From assembly GCA_949288415.1 (NCBI GenBank), contig CASEKE010000025.1, positions 1-59,693 on the forward strand: a stretch of 59,693 nt of DNA. The letters run 5' to 3'. Positions 30,696 through 39,302 of the stretch are shown piece by piece (position 1 is the stretch's first letter; the number at the start of each line of letters is the position of its first letter). Both the position numbers and the translations under genes were made by a program. The stretch is from an uncultured Spirochaetales bacterium (GTDB lineage Bacteria > Spirochaetota > Spirochaetia > Sphaerochaetales > Sphaerochaetaceae). Under the pieces are notes generated by a model. That model did no database searches. It had not been told where the DNA came from and saw only the letters and a program-made list of their open reading frames with translations.

Positions 30696-32098
30696 TGATT
30701 TTCCTCTCTGTCTGCTATCAGTCTGCGGACCCTCTCCTCGTCAAGCTCGACATGGAGGTTCCTTTCCTGCGTCGGAAGGACAAGTCCCTCCTTTCCGTTC
30801 TTGGCCCTCCTGAGGTACTTGACCTGCGTGTAGTACAGATCCGCGTGTCCTTCCTTTTTCGCCTTGCTGTAATGTATCGCCAGACTTGCCGCATCGAGAA
30901 GCACCTCGAGCGGAACGCTTTTTCCTTTCTGCGTCTTTATCACTACGTATCCGCCGCTGTAGTCCCTCGTATGCATCCATATGTCGTTGCCCCTGGCGTC
31001 ATGGCGCAGTATCCTGTCGTTCTCTCGACTATTCCTACCGACGATCAGCGTCATGCCGCGGCTGGCGATCTCGAGGCCGTTGTACCTGCTCTGACGCGTT
31101 TTGCCGGAGGGGACGGTCTCCGATTCCTTCCTGAGTCTGGAAAGCTCCGTGTCCGGAGAGAGAAGCTCCTCGTAGAATGCCTTTCTCTCCTCGAGCAGTC
31201 TGCGTTCTCCCTCGAGTTCCTTCAGCGTCAGCTCGTGAGTCTTCCTGTCCTTCTGGTATCTGTCGTAAAGGCCCAGCAGGTTCTCCCTCGGGGACTTGCT
31301 TGCATCGAGGCCTATGCTTATGCGGTTCCCTGTCTCCCAGTCGTCGAGCTCGATACGGTCCATTCCCTTCGAGACGATGTGGAGATTGGCCGAGAGCAGG
31401 TCGGCTTTCTTTTTTTCCGTCTCGTAGTCCTCTGTCATCTCGAGTCTTTTGCCGAAAGAGGCGATGCGGCGCTCTATGTCCTGCAGCTCGCGGTCCCTTC
31501 TGCGTTCTATCCTCTCCGTGAAGAGCTCCCTCGACTCGTCTCTCGCCTTTGCTGAATACGTCCTGTCAATGAATTCGTTGAAGGATTCGCCCTGCCAAGG
31601 CCTGACCGAAAAGCTTCTTTCTCCTTCTTCGCTCCGGAACTCTATGTCGAGTTCCTCTCCCTTGACTTCATTCCTTGCCGGACGTCTGAATAGAAGCTCG
31701 TCGATCCTGTTTCCTTCGTCCATTACAATGATGTTGGCCCCTGGACCGGAGTAGAATCGCAACAGCATGTTGAAGGTCCTGCCGTCCTTCTGGAGCGTCA
31801 GGATGAATGCCCTGTCGAACGGGAACGGGACGACCTCGCATATTTTTGCCCCTATGATGCGGCTTTTCAGGTATTGGCAGAATCTCTGAGTCTTTTCGCT
31901 CTTTCTGCGTATTGTTGACGTCCTGCAGAAATGGGAGTCCGGAGTCCCGATCTCGACATACAGCAGCCATGCCTTCTCATCCCTGCTGAACAGCGAAAGG
32001 GTGAAGGAATGGAAGTCGTGTTCCGTGACTTTCTGCACGTAGCTGTCTTTGAGCGGGAGCTCAGAAAGCAGAAGATGTACCTCTTTCCAATTAAGCAC
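30692..32098 (-). CDS. NFACT-family protein (RqcH/FbpA-like)
   Basis: A 468-residue NFACT protein. The N-terminal NFACT-N domain includes FCQYLKSRIIGAKI and RPWQGESFNEFIDRTYS. A long charged coiled coil (about 200-335) follows. The C-terminal NFACT-R domain has RHDARGNDIWMHTRDYSGGYVVI with the DxWxH-type motif. RqcH proteins bind stalled 50S subunits and recruit tRNA-Ala to add C-terminal tails. It is shorter than RqcH (about 560-580), so the role may be reduced. GTG start 32098 overlaps folC by 8 nt. Confidence 0.85.
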   Translation of the reverse strand: MLNWKEVHLLLSELPLKDSYVQKVTEHDFHSFTLSLFSRDEKAWLLYVEIGTPDSHFCRTSTIRRKSEKTQRFCQYLKSRIIGAKICEVVPFPFDRAFILTLQKDGRTFNMLLRFYSGPGANIIVMDEGNRIDELLFRRPARNEVKGEELDIEFRSEEGERSFSVRPWQGESFNEFIDRTYSAKARDESRELFTERIERRRDRELQDIERRIASFGKRLEMTEDYETEKKKADLLSANLHIVSKGMDRIELDDWETGNRISIGLDASKSPRENLLGLYDRYQKDRKTHELTLKELEGERRLLEERKAFYEELLSPDTELSRLRKESETVPSGKTRQSRYNGLEIASRGMTLIVGRNSRENDRILRHDARGNDIWMHTRDYSGGYVVIKTQKGKSVPLEVLLDAASLAIHYSKAKKEGHADLYYTQVKYLRRAKNGKEGLVLPTQERNLHVELDEERVRRLIADREENQ

Positions 32099-33380
32099 CG
32101 TGTTCTCCGAATTGACCTATGAGATAGAAACTACCTATCACAAGTATAATATCCGCGCGGGAAAAAGCATAGTCAAGCGCATCCTTGGCATCCTGGATGC
32201 ATGTCACGACCTGGCCGGCACGGCATTTTTCTGCCGCGTAGTCGTAGAGCTTTGCCGTATCCGTCCGCTTGAAATCCCCGGCGCGCGTTATGGCTATGTC
32301 CCCGAATCCAGCGAGTATGATGTCCAGCATGCTTTCGTAGTCCTTGCCTTCGACGGAACCGAAGACGCAAGCCGTTCTTTCGTCCCCGTATAGGTCGAAG
32401 AACGTCCTGACCGCGTTTTCGACGCTGTTCTTCGTGTGGGCTACCTCGAACACGGCAGTCTTAGACCCGTATTTGCGTCTCTCGAACCGTCCTGGAATGT
32501 CAAGCTTCTCTACTTCGGAAATCCCTTCGTCCGTGAGAAAGCCCTCCCGCTTGGCAAGCAGGATTGCCAGTGCGATGTTCTCGGCGGCGGCCTTGGAGCA
32601 CAACGCAGGGAGGAGGGTGAATCTTTCGTCGTCTATGCGGAAGGAAAGTTCGTTCCCGCTCATGGACTCTGTGTGGACGAAATCCTTTATCTCGTCGTCG
32701 AACATGTGGATGGGGCATTCGAGCGACAGGGCCTCGGCGACGAATACCTGCTTTGCCTCGTCCGTGTTCCGTGCGATGAATGCCGGCCTATGGGCTCTCA
32801 TGATCTTGCTCTTCTCGGTTGCGATCTTTTCGATCGTGTCACCGAGGACGTTCGTATGTTCAAGTTCTATGGGTAGAAGGATCACGGCCCTCGGGTCTAT
32901 CGTGTTGGTTGCGTCAAGTCTTCCGCCCAGTCCGGTCTCGATCACAGCATACGTGCATCCGGTATCCCGAAAGAGCATGTACGCATATGCCGTGTATAGC
33001 TCGAAGGTTGTGGGGCGTAGATTCTGCGGGAAGCTTTCGAGTCTGCTTCGTAGCTCCTCCGCGGTCGAAAGATACTCTTCCGTAGTGAAGAATCGACCTG
33101 CCAGGGTGAATCTTTCCCTGAGGTCGTATACGTGCGGACTCATGTAAAGCCCGGTTTTTTTTCCGCTTGCCTCGAGGAGGCGTGCGACGATCGTCGCGGT
33201 AGTGCCTTTCCCCTTGCTGCCTGCCAGATGGTACATAGCGAGCGACTTTTCGGGAGAACCGAGATGGCGAAGCAGGCTTTCCATCCTCCAGAGGCGGTTT
33301 TCCCTAAGGGCTCCCGTCGATCCTTTTGCGGGCATGTATGACATGAAGAATTCGTCCAGCTCCGATAGGTTTCCAATCAT
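32091..33380 (-). CDS. folC: Folylpolyglutamate/dihydrofolate synthase
   Basis: A 429-residue Mur-ligase-type enzyme. P-loop AGSKGKGTTATIVARLL, FTLAGRFFTTEEY, ETGLGGRLDATN and PIELEHTNVLGDTIEKIATEKSKIM are FolC signatures. It adds glutamates to folate (and may make dihydrofolate). The start MIGNLSELDEF at 33380 is preferred to an ATG 21 nt upstream. Neither has a ribosome site, but TATATT lies 9 nt before the chosen ATG. Confidence 0.9.
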   Translation of the reverse strand: MIGNLSELDEFFMSYMPAKGSTGALRENRLWRMESLLRHLGSPEKSLAMYHLAGSKGKGTTATIVARLLEASGKKTGLYMSPHVYDLRERFTLAGRFFTTEEYLSTAEELRSRLESFPQNLRPTTFELYTAYAYMLFRDTGCTYAVIETGLGGRLDATNTIDPRAVILLPIELEHTNVLGDTIEKIATEKSKIMRAHRPAFIARNTDEAKQVFVAEALSLECPIHMFDDEIKDFVHTESMSGNELSFRIDDERFTLLPALCSKAAAENIALAILLAKREGFLTDEGISEVEKLDIPGRFERRKYGSKTAVFEVAHTKNSVENAVRTFFDLYGDERTACVFGSVEGKDYESMLDIILAGFGDIAITRAGDFKRTDTAKLYDYAAEKCRAGQVVTCIQDAKDALDYAFSRADIILVIGSFYLIGQFGEHGA

Positions 33381-33554
33381 GATGCACACAATATACACCA
33401 TGAAGAAGAAAAGAGGAACATCCTATGTTTTATCGTATCGTGCCTACAAATCCTTCCACAGGGCTGATATAGTGAAGAATCACTACTAGCTTTTTTCCTG
33501 CTTTTATTACATAATTTTGAAAAGCGTAAAAATCATTCAAGGAGATCACATAAA

Positions 33555-35288
33555 ATGGGAAAAGATAAGAAGATACTTCCCTGGGCTTTCCTGGACGAGT
33601 TCAGGGGAAAGGAGTTCGAGGGACAGTGGCCGACTGTCAAGCAGACTTTCCACATCACATGCCTCAGATATCCTGACAACACCTGTTTCAAGGTGTTCAC
33701 GCCCAAGCGCCTCAGCTTCACATATAGAGAGGCGGAGAGGAAGATAAAGGATGTGGCAAACTACCTGCTTTCGAAAGGTGTCAAAAAAGGCGACAAGATA
33801 GCTGTTTCCGGAAAGAACAGCCCCGAATGGGCCATCGCATACCTCGGAGTGCTCTATGCGGGATGTATCGTCGTCCCTCTCGACATTCTTCTCAAGGACG
33901 GGGAGATGGAGACGTTGATCAAGTTCGGTGGAGTCTCGCGCCTGTTCATCGACAAGGATAGGCTATCCCGCATCGATGCCGATGGTTCTATCGGCCTTGT
34001 CGAGAAGATATCGCTTGAGGAGGGCGCTCCCGACGGATATCCGTATGTCCTCGATCTCGAAGGCCCCGAGGCCGAGGGATTTCCTGCCGAGGGATCCGAC
34101 GTCGCAGCGATTCTCTTCACATCCGGTACGACTGGAACCCCGAAGGGCGTCATGCTCACGAACGATAATTTGATCTCGGACTGCTATCTTGCACAGGGCA
34201 ATCTGAGCGTCTATTCTACCGATGTGTTCTACGCCATCCTGCCGATCCACCATGCATATACGATGCTCGCAGTCATGTACGAGGCGTTCAGCACAGGAGC
34301 CTGTACCGTATTCGGCAAGAAGCTCGTAGTCACGCAGATCCTCAAGGAGCTGAGAGAAGGACAGGTTACGATGCTTCTTGCTGTGCCGATGCTCTTCAAC
34401 AAGATGATTGCGGCTCTCATGGACGGTGTAAGGAAGAAGAGCATTCTGCTCTACGGTCTTGTGCGGTTCATGATGGGCATATCCGGTTTCATCAAGAAGG
34501 TCTTCAAGGTCAACATCGGAAAGAAGATGTTCGGCTTCCTTCTGAAGAAGCTCTCGCTTGAGAACAACAGAATCTGCATCTGCGGAGGAGGACCTCTCCC
34601 GTCCTCGACATTCAAGATGTTCAATGAGCTCGGAATCGATTTCGTCCAGGGGTACGGACTTACCGAGACCAGTCCGATCACTCACCTCAACCCGACCGAT
34701 GCCTACATCGAAAGCAGTGTAGGAAAGGCCATCCCCGGCGTCGAGACGAAGATCATGGACAAGGACAGCGACGGCAACGGAACGATCTTCATCAAGGGAC
34801 CGATGGTCATGAAGGGTTATTACAACAATCCCGAAGCTACCAGAGAGGTCCTTTCCGAGGACGGATGGCTCAATACCGGAGATGTCGGCCATGTTGACGC
34901 CAACGACTACCTGTATCTGACTGGAAGGGCTAAGAACATCATCGTCACCGATGGCGGAAAGAACGTGTTCCCGGAGGAGATCGAGGATCATTTCCAGCTC
35001 TACGGAGAGATCGAGCAGATCTGCATAATCGGCTACCTTGCGGACAAGAACCTCAAGGCTGAAGCGATAAGGGCACTGATCTACCCGAGCGACAATGCAA
35101 GGAAGCAGTATCCCGATGCGTCGGCTCTGAGGGCAAGGATCGAACAGATCGTGGAGGAAGTCAACAAGGAACTCCAGCACTACAAGAAGATCACCCGCAT
35201 CGACATTGTCGACGAACCGCTCGAGATGACAAGCACGAAGAAGATCAAGAGGAACATCGTGAAGGCGAAGTATGCCGACAAGGACTGA
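33555..35288 (+). CDS. AMP-binding acyl-CoA/acyl-ACP ligase, first copy
   Basis: A 577-residue ANL-superfamily adenylating enzyme. Motifs: ILFTSGTTGTPKGVMLTNDN (A3), QGYGLTETSPITHLNP (A5), DGWLNTGDVGHVD (A7), LTGRAKNIIVTDGGKNVFPEEIE (A8) and terminal Lys in TSTKKIKRNIVK (A10). It activates a carboxylic acid, probably a fatty acid, to the acyl-adenylate and transfers it to a thiol. AAGGAGATCACATAAA precedes the ATG. A second such enzyme is at 46751-48571. Confidence 0.88.
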   Translation: MGKDKKILPWAFLDEFRGKEFEGQWPTVKQTFHITCLRYPDNTCFKVFTPKRLSFTYREAERKIKDVANYLLSKGVKKGDKIAVSGKNSPEWAIAYLGVLYAGCIVVPLDILLKDGEMETLIKFGGVSRLFIDKDRLSRIDADGSIGLVEKISLEEGAPDGYPYVLDLEGPEAEGFPAEGSDVAAILFTSGTTGTPKGVMLTNDNLISDCYLAQGNLSVYSTDVFYAILPIHHAYTMLAVMYEAFSTGACTVFGKKLVVTQILKELREGQVTMLLAVPMLFNKMIAALMDGVRKKSILLYGLVRFMMGISGFIKKVFKVNIGKKMFGFLLKKLSLENNRICICGGGPLPSSTFKMFNELGIDFVQGYGLTETSPITHLNPTDAYIESSVGKAIPGVETKIMDKDSDGNGTIFIKGPMVMKGYYNNPEATREVLSEDGWLNTGDVGHVDANDYLYLTGRAKNIIVTDGGKNVFPEEIEDHFQLYGEIEQICIIGYLADKNLKAEAIRALIYPSDNARKQYPDASALRARIEQIVEEVNKELQHYKKITRIDIVDEPLEMTSTKKIKRNIVKAKYADKD

Positions 35289-35318
35289 CCTCTTTACAAG
35301 GCCATGCATTTAATGTAG

Positions 35319-35344
35319 AACAAGGTCGGGCCGTCCGGCCTTGT
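35319..35344 (+). terminator. Hairpin after the acyl ligase gene
   Basis: ACAAGGTCGG pairs with CCGGCCTTGT (one G-U pair) around a 5-nt loop, a few bases after the stop. No T-run follows. Confidence 0.45.
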
Positions 35345-35391
35345 CTTCGTCGCATGAGGACATAAAGAAAAATAAGCATAGGAAAAAACCG

Positions 35392-35685
35392 ATGGAATTG
35401 AAAAGCTACCAGCGGGCCTTTCTCAGAAGCCAGGCCCAGAGTCTAGACCCCATAGTATACGTTGGCAAGGAAGGCCTGACGGACAATGTAGTGAAGATGC
35501 TCGACGAGGCTCTCGAGTGCCACGAGCTCGTCAAGGTCCGCTTCCAGGCCATGAAGGACGAGGCCAAGCCGCTGTCCGACATTCTTGAGGAAAGGACCGG
35601 TTCGACGCTCGTCGCTGTGACGGGTTTCACTGCCGTGTTCTTCCGTCAGGACCCGAAGAATCCCGAAAGGATCTACAGAATCTAG
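35392..35685 (+). CDS. yhbY: YhbY-family RNA-binding protein (CRM domain)
   Basis: A 97-residue CRM-domain protein. KSYQRAFLRSQAQSLDPIVYVGKEGLTDNVVKMLDEALECHELVKV matches the family pattern ...LKP.V.IGK.GL...V...I...L..HELIKV. The conserved GKEGLT loop corresponds to the GxxG RNA-binding turn. Family members associate with pre-50S ribosomal particles. ATG 35392 is chosen for the family start; upstream frame extension lacks similarity. Confidence 0.9.
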   Translation: MELKSYQRAFLRSQAQSLDPIVYVGKEGLTDNVVKMLDEALECHELVKVRFQAMKDEAKPLSDILEERTGSTLVAVTGFTAVFFRQDPKNPERIYRI

Positions 35686-35730
35686 CTGTATGAGCGTTCC
35701 TGTTGTATAATCACATAGGAGGAGTAGAAA

Positions 35731-35877
35731 ATGACAATTACACTCAATCTAGACAAGGAACAGGAGAAGCGCCTGAAGATGCAGGCCGAGCTCAAGAACC
35801 TCCCTGTCGCGGAGGTCGTCAAGGAGGCCCTCCTGAAGCAGCTCGAGCCCGTCGACGGCACAAAGGAAGAGCGCTGA
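35731..35877 (+). CDS. Small ribbon-helix-helix-like protein without a partner gene
   Basis: A 48-residue protein, MTITLNLDKEQEKRLKMQAELKNLPVAEVVKEALLKQLE... The pattern of a short beta strand, then two helices with KRLKMQAEL and VAEVVKEAL matches the ribbon-helix-helix DNA-binding fold of CopG/RelB-type antitoxins. It has a strong GGAGGAG ribosome site, TATAAT at 35706-35711 and its own terminator. No toxin-like gene follows, so it is an orphan regulator or antitoxin relic. Confidence 0.75.
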   Translation: MTITLNLDKEQEKRLKMQAELKNLPVAEVVKEALLKQLEPVDGTKEER

Positions 35878-35893
35878 CAATTATTTTTTTGAC

Positions 35894-35920
35894 GACGATA
35901 CTCCGGTATCGTCTTTTTTT
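35894..35920 (+). terminator. Terminator after the RHH gene
   Basis: GACGATAC (35894-35901) and GTATCGTC (35906-35913), 4-nt loop, long T-run. Confidence 0.95.
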
Positions 35921-35934
35921 GTTCCGGAGGACAT

Positions 35935-36864
35935 ATGATCATAGATCTTCATTGCGATACCATTCTCAGACTGTGGGAGGACGGGGGATCCCTTCTTTCG
36001 AACGGATTCCACGTCGATCTGGAGCGCCTCGTATCTTCGGGCTATCTTGCCGAGTGCTTCGCAATCTTCACTCCCGAGGAAAACTCGCGAGGACTGACGC
36101 GGTTCGAGACCATGAGAAGCCTTCACGACCTCTTCGTGACCGAGATGGATCGCTGCAAAGACATCGTGACGGTTTGCCGCGATGCAAGCGAAATCGAATC
36201 GGGCAGACTAAACGTGATATTGACGATCGAGGGCATGGCCGCAACCGAAGGGCTCGACGATAGGATAGAGGAGGTCTTCTCATGGCATCCGGCGATAATG
36301 AGCCTTACGTGGAACGAGGTCAACGTCTATGCCAGTCCGCAGAGCACCGATGAAGCGACAATGCGCAGCGGACTTACCAGGAAGGGATTCGAGCTGGTCG
36401 AGCGCGCTGCGGAAAAGGGAATTGCGATAGACGTGTCGCATCTGTCTGACAAGGGATTTCAGGATCTGATGTCCATCGACGCGAAGGTCCTTGCGACCCA
36501 CTCGAACTGTCGTGCGGTCGCGTCCTCGACCAGGAATCTGACAGATGAAATGCTGCGTGCCCTTGCCGAAAAAGGAGGGGTCGCAGGATTGAATCTGTGC
36601 ATTCCTTTCCTGCATGACTTCTCACTTGACGATCCTGCCAGATGTTCCCGCGTGGACGACATGGTCCTGCATCTGAGGCACATGATCGACGTCGGCGGCG
36701 AGGATCTTCCTGCTCTGGGAACAGATTTCGACGGAATAGGCGGTCGTCTCGAGATCGACGGGGCGGGCGACATGCCTATCCTGATTGAACGACTGGAGAA
36801 GGAGTTCGGGACCGCCGTGACGGAGAAGATAACTTTCAAGAACGCCCTCAGGTTTCTTTCCTGA
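35935..36864 (+). CDS. Membrane dipeptidase, peptidase family M19
   Basis: A 309-residue zinc dipeptidase. Metal ligands appear in DLHCDTI (N-terminus), TIEGM, DVSHLSD and THSN; the family block LGTDFDGIG is near residue 262. M19 enzymes hydrolyse dipeptides, including those with D-residues at the C-terminal position. No signal peptide, so probably cytoplasmic. CCGGAGGAC precedes the ATG. It may serve peptide or peptidoglycan-peptide use together with the M55 and M42 enzymes further along. Confidence 0.92.
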   Translation: MIIDLHCDTILRLWEDGGSLLSNGFHVDLERLVSSGYLAECFAIFTPEENSRGLTRFETMRSLHDLFVTEMDRCKDIVTVCRDASEIESGRLNVILTIEGMAATEGLDDRIEEVFSWHPAIMSLTWNEVNVYASPQSTDEATMRSGLTRKGFELVERAAEKGIAIDVSHLSDKGFQDLMSIDAKVLATHSNCRAVASSTRNLTDEMLRALAEKGGVAGLNLCIPFLHDFSLDDPARCSRVDDMVLHLRHMIDVGGEDLPALGTDFDGIGGRLEIDGAGDMPILIERLEKEFGTAVTEKITFKNALRFLS

Positions 36865-36870
36865 GTTTTC

Positions 36871-37581
36871 TCATCTGCCTTCCAGCCACTCCAGGGAGGG
36901 AACCAGCATCCTGTCCCAATATTTCCAGTCGTGCCTGCCTCTGTTCTCTACGTATGTGTAGTCTACGGATGTCAGGGACAGCTCCTCTATGAAGCGTCTC
37001 GTGTCGCTGATGTGGTAATCCTCCCTTCCGCATGCGATGAACAGCGGAGGAATCCCGCTTTTTTCTGCCTTCTTTGCCGCCGCGATCGGGTCGCACGATC
37101 CTCCTTCCATTTTATCGAACGGACCGAAAAGTTCGAGGCGGCGCACGTATTCACTGTCTTCCTTGTCGCCTTCCTCGAGCATTCTCATGCACTTGTATAC
37201 AGGCATCGCCGCAGAGAGCGCGATCACGTGGGAGAATCTCTTCGGGAAAGTGAACGCATTTATCATCGCGCCGTATCCGCCCATGCTCAGACCTCCTATG
37301 GCGAAGTGTCCCAGATGCATCTCCTCTTCGAGAAATTCCGGTATCTCGGAAGATATGTACCTCATGTACGAATTGACGTAGAAGTCGTTTCCTCCGTCGG
37401 GGCAAATCACATTGATCCCGTGTGCACCGGCAAGTTCCGCCAGGTCGGTTTTCCGCAGCCAGTCGTGTCGGCATCCGTGCAGGCCGTGGAGCATTATCAG
37501 CGTCCTGCAATCCTGTCCCGTAATGAGCACATCCAGTTTTTCCCGGCGTCCGAGCGCCTCGGAGAATAGATCGAGTTCCAT
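36871..37581 (-). CDS. Alpha/beta-hydrolase esterase (esterase D/tributyrin esterase type)
   Basis: A 236-residue serine hydrolase. Oxyanion region MLHGLHGCRHDWLRKTDL, nucleophile elbow GGLSMGGYGAM (Ser), Asp near ACGREDYH and His in NRGRHDWKYWD complete the triad. The fold is that of the putative-esterase (PF00756) family, which includes acetyl and feruloyl esterases. No signal peptide. It converges on the dipeptidase gene with a 6-nt gap. Confidence 0.88.
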   Translation of the reverse strand: MELDLFSEALGRREKLDVLITGQDCRTLIMLHGLHGCRHDWLRKTDLAELAGAHGINVICPDGGNDFYVNSYMRYISSEIPEFLEEEMHLGHFAIGGLSMGGYGAMINAFTFPKRFSHVIALSAAMPVYKCMRMLEEGDKEDSEYVRRLELFGPFDKMEGGSCDPIAAAKKAEKSGIPPLFIACGREDYHISDTRRFIEELSLTSVDYTYVENRGRHDWKYWDRMLVPSLEWLEGR

Positions 37582-37674
37582 TTTTTTTCACCAGTCTCCT
37601 TTTTCCTGTCATTATCGGTCATTGAGCGGAATTTTTCCATCGCACATGCCGAAGAGGGCAGAAAATCGATTTTA

Positions 37675-37703
37675 TTGACATATGCCGGAAATGCTGATAC
37701 ATT
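37675..37703 (+). promoter_or_regulatory. Promoter of the DUF134/NifX/MinD cluster
   Basis: -35 TTGACA (37675-37680), 17-bp spacer, -10 TACATT (37698-37703): near consensus. Confidence 0.82.
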
Positions 37704-37748
37704 TTCCGATGTAGCAGTCGACCTATGCCGACGACAAAGGAGCTTTCG

Positions 37749-38111
37749 ATGGCGAGACCGGTCAAATGCAGGAGAGTGTGTTCCCTTCCGTTGCACGATA
37801 CTTTCCGTCCAGTCGGAAAGCCGGCCGGAGCCGAGGTGTCGATGACCGTGGAGGAATACGAGGCTATCAGACTCATAGACCTTCTCGGGTACACACAGGA
37901 GGAGGCCGGAGAATACATGGCGATTGCGAGGACCACGGTCCAGAGCATATACAACGACGCACGGCACAAGCTTGCAGAGGTCCTTGTCAACGGAATGACG
38001 TTGCGCATATCAGGCGGGAATTACGAGCTTTGCAGCCTCTCCGGAGGCGGATGCACCGGTTGCGGCGGACGCTGTCCCGGAAAAGGGAAGTGTCCGGGGG
38101 AGAGAAAATGA
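37749..38111 (+). CDS. DUF134 (UPF0251) predicted DNA-binding protein
   Basis: A 120-residue protein that opens MARPVKCRRVCSLP and has a sigma-70 region 4-like helix-turn-helix (MTVEEYEAIRLIDLLGYTQEEAGEYMAIARTTVQSIYNDARHKLAEVLVNG). A Cys/Gly-rich tail follows (CTGCGGRCPGKGKCPG) that could bind metal or an Fe-S cluster. AAGGAGCTTTCG precedes ATG 37749. As first gene of the operon it is the probable regulator of the four genes behind it. Confidence 0.88.
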   Translation: MARPVKCRRVCSLPLHDTFRPVGKPAGAEVSMTVEEYEAIRLIDLLGYTQEEAGEYMAIARTTVQSIYNDARHKLAEVLVNGMTLRISGGNYELCSLSGGGCTGCGGRCPGKGKCPGERK

Positions 38112-38467
38112 GGATAGCGATACCTTCGGAGGAGAGAAAAAAAGGGACTGCCGTCTCGATCAGCTACGGCAGATGTCCATTTTTCATGATCTACGACACT
38201 CAAAGCGACGAGTACTTTTTCGTCGAGAATCTTGCTGCGAGTCAGGAATCCGGTGCGGGGATAGCTGCAAGCCAGAAGCTCGTCGATAGCGGAGTCGACG
38301 TTCTTCTCACCCGTCATTGCGGAGAGAATGCGGCCAAGGTGCTTGTCGCCGCAGGAATACAGATATACAGAACGGACGTCCCGTCTGCAGAGGACAGCAT
38401 CGGAGCCTTCATGGATGGAAAGCTTGTGAAACTGGACGAATTCTCGTCTCCACGGCATCAGGGCTAG
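38108..38467 (+). CDS. NifX/NifB-C-type cofactor-binding domain protein, copy 1
   Basis: A 119-residue protein of the dinitrogenase iron-molybdenum cofactor biosynthesis (NifX/NafY) domain family. Features are MRIAIPSEERKKGTAVSISYGRCPFFMIYD and the central GIAASQKLVDSGVDVLLTRHCGENAAKVLVAAGI. Such small proteins carry metal-sulfur clusters in many anaerobes without nitrogenase. The ATG overlaps the DUF134 stop. Confidence 0.85.
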   Translation: MRIAIPSEERKKGTAVSISYGRCPFFMIYDTQSDEYFFVENLAASQESGAGIAASQKLVDSGVDVLLTRHCGENAAKVLVAAGIQIYRTDVPSAEDSIGAFMDGKLVKLDEFSSPRHQG

Positions 38468-38471
38468 TTTT

Positions 38472-39302
38472 ATGACGGTTGCAGTTCTCAGCGGAAAAGG
38501 CGGTGCGGGAAAGACCTTCGTCGCCGCAAACCTCAAGGCGGTGGAGCCGGATGCGCTTTACGTCGATGCAGACGTGGAGGAGCCGGACGGAAACCTTTTC
38601 TTCAAGGACGACATCTCGAGGGAGGACATATGTTCTGTAATGGTCCCCGTGTTCGACGAGAACAAGTGCACCGGATGCCGCGATTGCGTCGACCATTGCG
38701 CATTTCATGCACTTGCATTCATCTCCCATAAACCCATCGTCTTCGAGGAAGTATGCCATTCGTGCGGCCTTTGCCGCCTTGTATGCAAGGCATATGCGGT
38801 AGCCGAAGGAAAACGGCGCATAGGGCGGATTGCAGTAGGTAAAAAGACGGTCAGCGGAATATTGGATCCCGGAATTGCCAGTGCCGTACCCCTCATAGAG
38901 GACACGCTGAAGATCGCCCGTTCATTCTCTGCGAAAGACTACGTCGTTGATTGTCCTCCTGGCACGTCGTGTTCCGTCATTGCATCGGTCAAGGACGCCG
39001 ACTATGCCGTCGTCGTGGTCGAACCAACCGAATTCGGCATACATAACTTTTGCATGGTAGATTCTCTTCTGAGGACTCTTGGAAAGCGTTACGGGGTCGT
39101 CGTGAACAAGGATATGGATAATGACGCCGGATTGGATGCCGTGTTATCCGAACTAGGCATCGAGCCGCTGCTCAGGATTCCATTTTCCCGCTCGACCGCA
39201 TTCTGCGCAGGCTCTGGGCTTCTTGCAGTCGAGCACGACGAGTCCTTCAGGAATTCCTTCGCTTCTCTTTGGGAGAGCATCAGGAAGGAGGCTGCGTCAT
39301 GA
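38472..39302 (+). CDS. MinD/NBP35-like ATPase with inserted 2[4Fe-4S] ferredoxin domain, copy 1
   Basis: A 276-residue protein. Deviant Walker A SGKGGAGKTFVAAN at the N-terminus, ferredoxin insert with CTGCRDCVDHC and CHSCGLCRLVC (about residues 64-105), then Walker B-like YVVDCPPGTSC. It belongs to the (4Fe-4S)-binding nucleotide-binding family often found in pairs beside NifX-like genes. The role in Fe-S/metal cluster handling is inferred, and no client is known. Confidence 0.88.
   Translation: MTVAVLSGKGGAGKTFVAANLKAVEPDALYVDADVEEPDGNLFFKDDISREDICSVMVPVFDENKCTGCRDCVDHCAFHALAFISHKPIVFEEVCHSCGLCRLVCKAYAVAEGKRRIGRIAVGKKTVSGILDPGIASAVPLIEDTLKIARSFSAKDYVVDCPPGTSCSVIASVKDADYAVVVVEPTEFGIHNFCMVDSLLRTLGKRYGVVVNKDMDNDAGLDAVLSELGIEPLLRIPFSRSTAFCAGSGLLAVEHDESFRNSFASLWESIRKEAAS

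Noticed and set aside
33963..35309. Long open frame (about 450 codons) antisense to the first acyl ligase
   Set aside because: A mirror of the ligase codon pattern; no ribosome site, no domain, and the sense strand encodes a clear enzyme.
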